Of a DNA stretch of 64,000 bases, positions 58,044-64,000 are shown in pieces; position 1 is the stretch's first letter; each line of letters starts with the position of its first letter. This DNA is from Bog-159 sp963785255. Lineage in GTDB: Bacteria > Acidobacteriota > Terriglobia > Bryobacterales > Bryobacteraceae. Under the pieces are notes generated by a model, which did not search any database, was not told where the DNA came from, and was given only the letters and a program-made list of their open reading frames with translations. The DNA lies in contig CAWAUR010000011.1 in assembly GCA_963785255.1 (NCBI GenBank), positions 124,001-188,000 on the forward strand, read 5' to 3'. The position numbers were made by a program, and so were the translations under genes.

Positions 58044-58577
58044 CTACGGCGTCGTATAAACTACCGTGACCAGGCAACCGTCCTGGCCCGCGCACAAGTT
58101 CGGTCCGCCATTCACCGTAATGCCGGTGATTTTGCCGCCATCGCCGTGGCTGCCGAATTCGCGCTCGTCGCCGTTGGCCGTTTTTTGCCACTGTGTGAAC
58201 AGAGCGTTGTGCGGGAATTTCACGTGGAAGCCTTTATTTCCCGAAACGGAAGAGATCGTGAACGTTACCGCCCCGTAATTTACCTGAATTGTCCAACGCT
58301 GCGTCGGGTCCACGCCGCATTTCGCGTCGCCCGCACATTTGTCCGCGCCCGCTTCGGTGATCTTCACACCAGTCAGCGTGCCATTGCCTATCAGGTGCCG
58401 CAATTCGGACGCCTTGATTTTCCAATTGGTGCCCGCATCCAGTCCGTATGCGATCAGCAGGATGGAGCCCCCATCCTTCACGGTGACAGGCGTATCGCCT
58501 GCAGCCGCCATACGCGCTGGGCTCGACAGCAGCAGCATGGCGAGCGCGGAAGAGGTCGTGAGAGTGAACCGTAACAT
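58044..58577 (-). CDS. Secreted hypothetical protein with paired cysteines
   Basis: A 177-residue protein with a signal peptide (TTSSALAMLLLSSPARMAAA). The mature part is beta-rich, with two Cys pairs: ADKCAGDAKCGVDP and NLCAGQDGCLVTVVY, each with five residues between Cys, which suggest disulfides. The sequence IKASELRHLIGNGTLTGVKI resembles no family I can name. It is downstream of the kinase-TPR gene on the same strand, but a promoter gap is short. Confidence 0.6.
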   Translation of the reverse strand: MLRFTLTTSSALAMLLLSSPARMAAAGDTPVTVKDGGSILLIAYGLDAGTNWKIKASELRHLIGNGTLTGVKITEAGADKCAGDAKCGVDPTQRWTIQVNYGAVTFTISSVSGNKGFHVKFPHNALFTQWQKTANGDEREFGSHGDGGKITGITVNGGPNLCAGQDGCLVTVVYTTP

Positions 58578-58583
58578 GAGCGT

Positions 58584-61433
58584 TTATCCTTTCCGGTTGG
58601 GAGCGGGCGCTCCCGGTGCGAAGTGCAGAAGTATAGCATACATGCGCTTGATCTCCGGACGGTCCAGATAGGAACGGAAATCTTCCGCCGGCCACGAGGC
58701 TTTCAATTCCCCGAGCGCGGCTGCGGCTGCGGCGGCGACCGCGCCATCGGGCGGAGCGGACCGCAACAACAGGACGCACGCGCGCCACAACGATTCCGGC
58801 TTCTTGGCCGACACGAAATAGGCGCGCGCGGCGGATGCGTATTGCGCGGCAGCCGTGCGGTCGTTGGCCGCCAAAGCCGCCTCGGCCGCTGCCAGCCGCG
58901 CGTCAGCCTCCGCCCCCGGATTTCCCGCGGTGTGCGCCATGTCGAGCGCTTTGCGGCATGCTTCCAGACCACGCGCCCCGGCGCCCGAACGGGCCAGCGC
59001 CAGCCCCAGGAGCAAGGTTGCTCCGCGGCGCGTCTCCAGATCGCTCGCATCGGCGCTCTTGAGCAGGGCTTCGGCCTTCGCGCGCGCCTCGCCAAAACGT
59101 TCCTGCAGCAAGACGATTTCGATGGCGCTCACCTTATTGGCGTCATTGGCATCCACCGCCTGCGGCGATGGCGGCGCTGCGCCCTTGTGTCCGAGCATGG
59201 CGTCGATCAGGGCCACGTTCACTTCATCGGTAGCCGTTCCGGTGGAATTGCCAATGGCCTCGAAAACTTTCCGCGCCGCGTCGAACATGTGCAGCGCTTG
59301 CGGCCAGCGGTCCTGGCTCAGTTCGAGCGAGGCCAATCCCTCCTGGGCCAGCGCCAGCGGCAGCGAGGGACCCGCCGGTTGCATGGTAGCCTGGGTCTCC
59401 TCGAAGGCGCGCCGCGCCCCTTCGTAATCGCCTTTGTTGCGCGCGGCGCGTCCCAGCAGAATCAGGGCAATGGCCGCTTCGGTGCGAAAACTTCCCTGGC
59501 GGTAATAGGCCAGTGCGGATTGCACGTCCTGCCAGCCCTGCGCGGTGTCGCCGGTTTGGATGCGGATGCTGCCCAGGTTCACCAGGGCGCGCGCTTCCGC
59601 CCGCTTCTCGCGATTGCGGCGCGCGATATCCAGCGCTTCCTGCATCGTGCGCAGGGCCTCGGCGGTGCGGCCCTTCAGGAAGAGCGCGTTCCCCAAGTCG
59701 ATCAGGCCGTGCGAAACCAGATTCTCGATTCCGGCCGCGCGGGCGATGGCGATGGCGCGGTTGGCCTCATCCAGGGCTTCCGCCGTCTGGCCGGATTCCA
59801 GATCATCGGCGCTCGACAAAAGCAGAAGCTTGATCTGCTGCTGCTGGTTGCCTGTAACTCCGGCCGCCGCCAGAGCCTTGGCGATCAGTTCGCGGGCTTC
59901 CGCGGGAGTACGGGCGAATCGCGCGCGGACGTACAGGCACTCCGTCACACCTTCCACGCTGGAAGACGTTTGGAACAGATTCTCGGCGCGGTCGAGCGAA
60001 TGGCCGGAATCGTCGCGCGCCCCGGTGCGGGCTTGCAAAGCGCCCAAACGTAGCCAGGCTGCGGCGTTCTGGGGATCGAGACGCACCGCTTCGGAGTAGG
60101 TGGCGATGGCCTTCTTGGTATCTTGATTGCGTTCCTGGGCGCGCCCCAGGTCGAGCAACGCGCCATCCCGATCTTCCTTCGGCGCCAGCCTCGAGACCTC
60201 CTGAAACTTCTCGGCCGCGGCTTTGAAATCGCCTGTTACTGTGTCCCGGATGCCATCCAGATGGATCTGGTCGACTTCCGGCAGTGCATTGCCCGCTCCC
60301 ATGGTCTTGAGCAATTCGTCCTTGGCGCGCTCCAGATAGTCGAGCTCATACCAGGCTTCCGCCAGATAGGCATGCGCCATGGCATAGGTGGGGTCGATTT
60401 CGACCGCGCGCGCCAGGGCTTTGCTGGCACGATAGTAGCTGCCGTTTTCGAGCGCGGCAACGCCTTCGCGATACCACGGCACCGCGGCGGCGGCCGGTTG
60501 GCGATGGCGTTTTCCGATGCGCCACAAGACCGCTGCGCCTCCTCCCAAAACGGCTGCACCGCCGGCGATGGCGGCTATCGCGCCGCGGCGTGAAGGCAGC
60601 GGGCCGTGCGCGCTTCCCAAATCCGCGAGCACTTCGTCCGCTGACGCATACCGCTGCCGGCGGTCCTTCGCCAGGAGCTTCAGAACCACGCGGTCGAGCT
60701 TGGCGGGCGACTGCGGATTCAGCTTGGAGGGCACCGGCGGCTCCCAGGTCAGCAATCGCGCCATGGTGGATGTGAGGCTATCCGCGGCGAAGGGCGATTT
60801 GCCGGCCAGGCATTCGTATAGCACCGCGCCCAGCGAAAACAGGTCCGAGCGCGCGTCCAGCATCTCGCCGGAAGCCTGCTCGGGCGACATATAAAGCGGC
60901 GTTCCGGAGAAGCCTTCGAGAGTCTGTGTAGCGGCATCTACGGTGCGTCCGCCAGGCAGGTGGGCGGGGGTTCGCGCGATGCCGAAATCTAGAACCTTGA
61001 CCGCGCCGGTGGCCGTGAACTGGATGTTGCCGGGCTTGATGTCGCGATGGATAATGCCGTGGCGGTGCGCTTCAGCCAGCGCCGAAGCGACTCCGATGGC
61101 CACTTTCATGGTCTCATCGGTAGTTAATCGCCGTTCGCGCAGGACCTGCCGCAAACTGGCTCCCGACACCAGTTCCATGGCGATGAAGGGCTCGCCTCCG
61201 GTGTTCTCCACGAACTCGTAGATGTGCGCGATGTTGGGGTGGGACAGCGAGGAGGCGGCGCGGGCTTCCTTCAGCAGGTTGGCGCGCAATTTCTCGTCGT
61301 CGCGGCCGCTCGAACAGAACTTGAGCGCTACGCGCCGCCCGAGGGTCAGGTCCTCGGCCTCGTACACTACGCCCATTCCGCCTTCGCCCAGCTTGGAAAC
61401 GATTTGGTAGTGAGTGACGGTGGTGCCGATCAT
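58584..61433 (-). CDS. Serine/threonine protein kinase fused to TPR repeats
   Basis: A 949-residue protein. Residues 1-280 are a Hanks-type kinase: the glycine loop KLGEGGMGVVYEA, invariant Lys in VALKF, catalytic loop HGIIHRDIKPGNIQF, DFG, and activation segment SGTPLYMSPEQASGE. A membrane span (AIAAIAGGAAVLGGGAAVLW) at about residue 295 places the rest outside the cytoplasm. Residues 330-930 contain roughly a dozen TPR-like helical pairs, including AHAYLAEAWYELDYLERAKD and AAWLRLGALQARTGA. PknB-type kinases with extracytoplasmic TPRs are abundant in Acidobacteria; the ligand is unknown. Confidence 0.92.
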   Translation of the reverse strand: MIGTTVTHYQIVSKLGEGGMGVVYEAEDLTLGRRVALKFCSSGRDDEKLRANLLKEARAASSLSHPNIAHIYEFVENTGGEPFIAMELVSGASLRQVLRERRLTTDETMKVAIGVASALAEAHRHGIIHRDIKPGNIQFTATGAVKVLDFGIARTPAHLPGGRTVDAATQTLEGFSGTPLYMSPEQASGEMLDARSDLFSLGAVLYECLAGKSPFAADSLTSTMARLLTWEPPVPSKLNPQSPAKLDRVVLKLLAKDRRQRYASADEVLADLGSAHGPLPSRRGAIAAIAGGAAVLGGGAAVLWRIGKRHRQPAAAAVPWYREGVAALENGSYYRASKALARAVEIDPTYAMAHAYLAEAWYELDYLERAKDELLKTMGAGNALPEVDQIHLDGIRDTVTGDFKAAAEKFQEVSRLAPKEDRDGALLDLGRAQERNQDTKKAIATYSEAVRLDPQNAAAWLRLGALQARTGARDDSGHSLDRAENLFQTSSSVEGVTECLYVRARFARTPAEARELIAKALAAAGVTGNQQQQIKLLLLSSADDLESGQTAEALDEANRAIAIARAAGIENLVSHGLIDLGNALFLKGRTAEALRTMQEALDIARRNREKRAEARALVNLGSIRIQTGDTAQGWQDVQSALAYYRQGSFRTEAAIALILLGRAARNKGDYEGARRAFEETQATMQPAGPSLPLALAQEGLASLELSQDRWPQALHMFDAARKVFEAIGNSTGTATDEVNVALIDAMLGHKGAAPPSPQAVDANDANKVSAIEIVLLQERFGEARAKAEALLKSADASDLETRRGATLLLGLALARSGAGARGLEACRKALDMAHTAGNPGAEADARLAAAEAALAANDRTAAAQYASAARAYFVSAKKPESLWRACVLLLRSAPPDGAVAAAAAAALGELKASWPAEDFRSYLDRPEIKRMYAILLHFAPGAPAPNRKG

Positions 61434-61510
61434 GGACGGTGGCGATCTATTTACTTTGTTTTAGTATACAAGATGCATCAAGACACCGCGGCGGGCAGGT
61501 TCGCGAAGGG

Positions 61511-61639
61511 TTAACAGTTTTTGGGAAACCGCTCCCTGACGGTCGCGGCTCGGCAATGGACGTCATGATTTCGCGTGGTTTACTGAGCCGCGACCGTGCG
61601 GGAGCGGTTTCCCCATTCGGAAATCCCCAAAACTGTTAA
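61511..61639. repeat. Family C hairpin repeat within a longer inverted repeat
   Basis: A family C copy (61526-61610) is nested in a further inversion: TTAACAGTTTTTGGG (61511-61525) pairs with 61625-61639 with one mismatch. Together it can form a hairpin of about 50 bp. Confidence 0.75.
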
Positions 61640-61694
61640 GCACCCTTCGGCGAGGAGCCGGCCTGCGAGGCCTGCGACCCTGCGGCGGAGCGAT

Positions 61695-62615
61695 TTAGCC
61701 TTCTTGGAGAGCCCGCCACGCACTCACCAAGCGGTCCCCTTCTACAATTTGCTGCGGGCTGAGTTGCGCGGCCACGGCCTCCCATTGCGCCCGCCGATCG
61801 GGGCAAGCGGCGATTCCCAGGCTGTACCACACGTATGCCTGGAGATTGTCCTGCGCAACGCCCTGCCCGCTGGCGTAGAGGGCTGCAAGGTTACACTGCG
61901 CCGCCGCGCGGCCTTGGTCGGCAGCCTTGCGATACCAATTGGCCGCCTCGGCGTAATCCTGTACGACGCCGGCGCCCAGAGCATACAGGGCTCCGACATT
62001 ATCCATAGCCGCGGCGTTTCCGAGGTCCGCGGCTTTGCGGCACCACGTCATGGCTTCGGATAAGTCCCTGGGCACGCCTTCACCGGTGAAGTACATGACG
62101 CCGATGTTATTCATGGCTGTCTCATTGCCCAAATCCGCGGCTCGGCGGTACCACTTAAGGGACTCACTTAGATCCTCTGGCACACCTGTTCCATTCTGAT
62201 AGAGTCCGGCCAGCTTGGTCTGTGACTCCGCGTTTTCTTCCTCGGAATATTGGAGCAATATCTCGACAGCTTCGGGCGAGACGATAGAATTCTCAGGCGG
62301 CCAGCCGGAATGGAGCGCGCGATCGGCAAGTTCCGAGACAATAGCCGCGCCTTCCGGTGTGGGCAAATAGGTGATGAATCGATTGAACGTAGCGAGTGTG
62401 GGAACAGCAAGATCCAGTTGAGGAAACGGAGATTCCTCCGCTAATCCGAGTGACACGAGCTTGGACCAGAATTTGGCATTGCAACTGGATTTGGTGGTGC
62501 CGGCGGATCTCTCCTGGGGCTGCCGTAGTACCGCCTCGAGGGTGGAAAGATCGGAGGCCTTGAGGCTCCAGATCAAGGCTAGAAGAACGCGTTTGTCCTC
62601 TTCGGAAACGGGCAT
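61695..62615 (-). CDS. Sel1-like repeat protein
   Basis: A 306-residue protein if started at ATG 62615. Residues about 155-290 contain four Sel1-type repeats of 36 residues: AKLAGLYQNGTGVPEDLSES with LKWYRRAADLGNETAMNNIG, GVMYFTGEGVPRDLSEAM, and further copies. Sel1 repeats form alpha-solenoids that bind proteins and often work in signalling or stress pathways. The N-terminal 120 residues are helical and unassigned. There is no signal peptide with this start. It is upstream of the kinase-TPR gene with a repeat between. Confidence 0.82.
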   Translation of the reverse strand: MPVSEEDKRVLLALIWSLKASDLSTLEAVLRQPQERSAGTTKSSCNAKFWSKLVSLGLAEESPFPQLDLAVPTLATFNRFITYLPTPEGAAIVSELADRALHSGWPPENSIVSPEAVEILLQYSEEENAESQTKLAGLYQNGTGVPEDLSESLKWYRRAADLGNETAMNNIGVMYFTGEGVPRDLSEAMTWCRKAADLGNAAAMDNVGALYALGAGVVQDYAEAANWYRKAADQGRAAAQCNLAALYASGQGVAQDNLQAYVWYSLGIAACPDRRAQWEAVAAQLSPQQIVEGDRLVSAWRALQEG

Positions 62616-62741
62616 ATCTTTTGAGAGTATACGACCTGAAGCGATCTCGGCGGGCCGCGAAAAGTAGACTACGCTTGAGGGGTGCAGGTCAACATCCACG
62701 AAGCAAAAGGCCATTTCTCTCGCCTTCTCGAACTGCGCGCG

Positions 62742-62852
62742 TTTTATCTGCGTTCATCGGCGTTTATCTGCGGCTGATATGAGGTTTTGGTTTTCGCGCT
62801 GGACCGGAAAACCTATCTGGCCGCAGATAAACGCCGATGAACGCAGATAAAA
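62742..62852. repeat. Family E perfect 33-bp inverted repeats
   Basis: 62742-62774 is exactly complementary to 62820-62852 over 33 bp. The core is TTATCTGCGTTCATCGGCG and its complement. The 45-bp interior contains a nested AGGTTTT/AAAACCT stem. It lies between the divergent Sel1 and tldD genes. Confidence 0.85.
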
Positions 62853-62904
62853 CCGGGGTGGCTGCATCTGCTGGCGTTCAGGCCGCATGTTAGCCTAGCC
62901 TTAT

Positions 62905-64000
62905 ATGCAGTTTTCCGAGTCCTTCTTCCCGCAACGTTTCGGCATCACCGCGCGGGATCTGGAGAATTACCTGGCGGAAGCGCTGTCGCAGGGGGGCGCG
63001 TACGCCGATCTCTATTTCGAATATCTAGCCACCAGTTCCATCGGCATTGACGAATCTATCGTGAAGAGCGCCGCGCAGGGCGTATCGCTGGGGGTGGGCG
63101 TGCGCGTGATCGCGGGCGAACGCACCGGCTACGCTTATAGCGACGATCTTAGTCCGGAGAAGATTCGCAAGGCGGCGCGCGTGGCGGCCTGCATTGCGGC
63201 GGGGCCGGCTACGGTGGAGAAAGTGTCACTCAACGAAGGCGCACGGCGCAACTTATATCCGGTGCTCACCGCGCCTACCGAGACGGCTTTCGCCGAGCGC
63301 GTCGAGTTAGTAAAGCGCGCCGATCGCGCGGCCCGCGCTTATGACTCACGCGTATTTCAAGTGCAGGCGAGTTATGCGGACAATCTGCGGCAGGTGTTAG
63401 TTGCGACCAGCGATGGAGTACTGTCGTGGGACCGGCAGCCACTAGCGCGCTTGAACGTGGCGGCGCTTGCGCGGCAGAACGGCGGGACGCCGCAGCGCGG
63501 CCATGCGGGCGGCGGCGGGCGCGTGGATCTGAACTTTTTTCTGAACGACAAAACGCCGGAGCATTTCGCGATCGAAGCCGCGCGCGAAGCCATCGTGATG
63601 CTGGACGCGGTGGACGCGCCGGCCGGTGAGATGACCGTGGTGCTGGGTCCGGGATGGCCGGGCATCCTGCTGCACGAAGCGGTGGGTCATGGGCTGGAGG
63701 CGGATTTCAATCGCAAGGGTGTCTCGGCGTTCAGCGGACGCATCGGCCAGCAGGTGGCCAGCCCGTTGTGCACGGTGGTCGACGATGGCACCATCGCCAA
63801 CCGGCGCGGTTCGCTCAATGTGGATGACGAGGGCCATCCCACGGGACGCAATGTGCTGATCGAGAATGGCGTTCTGCGCGGCTATCTCCAGGACAAATTA
63901 TCGAGCCGCCTTACGGGCGCGGCTGAAACGGGCAGCGGACGGCGCGAAAGCTATGCACATATTCCGATGCCGCGCATGACGAACACGTTTATGCTGGCTG
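62905..64000 (+). CDS. tldD: TldD family metalloprotease, N-terminal part (runs off the window)
   Basis: ATG 62905 opens a frame that stays open to the window end (365 codons). Landmarks of TldD are clear: LYFEYLATSSIGIDESIVKS, GVGVRVIAGERTGYAYSDDL, and the zinc motif GILLHEAVGHGLEADFNRKG (HExxxH). TldD pairs with TldE (PmbA) to degrade unfolded peptides and mature some RiPPs; the partner gene, if adjacent, is beyond the window. The 3' end is not seen. Confidence 0.93.
   Translation, partial: MQFSESFFPQRFGITARDLENYLAEALSQGGAYADLYFEYLATSSIGIDESIVKSAAQGVSLGVGVRVIAGERTGYAYSDDLSPEKIRKAARVAACIAAGPATVEKVSLNEGARRNLYPVLTAPTETAFAERVELVKRADRAARAYDSRVFQVQASYADNLRQVLVATSDGVLSWDRQPLARLNVAALARQNGGTPQRGHAGGGGRVDLNFFLNDKTPEHFAIEAAREAIVMLDAVDAPAGEMTVVLGPGWPGILLHEAVGHGLEADFNRKGVSAFSGRIGQQVASPLCTVVDDGTIANRRGSLNVDDEGHPTGRNVLIENGVLRGYLQDKLSSRLTGAAETGSGRRESYAHIPMPRMTNTFMLA

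Noticed and set aside
61526..62852. CRISPR array
   Set aside because: The repeats are inverted pairs rather than regularly spaced direct repeats, and no cas genes are present.

Overview
The window looks like chromosomal DNA of a GC-rich soil Acidobacteriota, closest in character to the Solibacter/Bryobacter group. The clues are a secreted FG-GAP protein whose C-terminus resembles the Solibacter-type C-terminal domain, a large Oar-like TonB-dependent receptor with a carboxypeptidase-regulatory N-terminus, tandem secreted HAF-repeat proteins, a Ser/Thr kinase fused to a long TPR array, and very many short palindromic intergenic repeats. This is inference from protein families; no 16S gene is present.

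Layout. 1-5.9 kb: start of an acyl-CoA ligase, an Rpn-type nuclease, a MEMO-family protein, a Tat-exported sugar isomerase-like protein, an adenosine-specific kinase and two unknown coupled genes. 6.0-8.5 kb: an IS91-like element with a tyrosine recombinase and an HUH transposase. 8.7-25.2 kb: a PP2C/SpoIIE phosphatase, secreted repeat proteins, a membrane glycosyltransferase-like protein, TPR, TonB and OmpA proteins, tRNA-guanine transglycosylase and an alpha-L-rhamnosidase. 25.4-28.7 kb: a decayed mazEF-like toxin-antitoxin pair and an NtrY/NtrC-like two-component operon. 29.2-31.4 kb: a candidate structured RNA followed by a 22-gene tRNA array. 31.9-44.1 kb: a VOC protein and then a minus-strand run of propionate/methylmalonyl-CoA genes. 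44.2-52.4 kb: 6-phosphogluconolactonase, VOC, an AraC regulator, a metal-binding-type protein, an SDR, an M50 protease, a frameshifted enolase-superfamily gene and an unknown lipoprotein pair. 52.5-64 kb: the TonB receptor, a methyltransferase, a Gfo/Idh oxidoreductase, the kinase-TPR protein, a Sel1-repeat protein and the start of tldD.

The best-supported pathway is at 32.6-44.1 kb. Transcarboxylase 5S, 12S and 1.3S subunits, methylmalonyl-CoA epimerase, both methylmalonyl-CoA mutase subunits, the MeaB chaperone GTPase and an acetyl-CoA hydrolase/succinate CoA-transferase family protein lie on one strand, several with ATGA overlaps. Together they can run the methylmalonyl-CoA part of the Wood-Werkman propionate cycle in either direction.

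The most unusual region is 29.2-31.4 kb. The tRNA array has isoacceptors for 15 amino acids but no Leu, Ser, Tyr, Cys or Trp gene. Several members have C33, lack U8, or carry acceptor mismatches. The only clear promoter lies upstream of a folded leader that ends in a strong intrinsic terminator 7 bp before the first tRNA. At least five families of hairpin-forming repeats are scattered through the window; one repeatedly supplies the stop codon of the gene it follows, and related repeats have entered the tRNA array itself.
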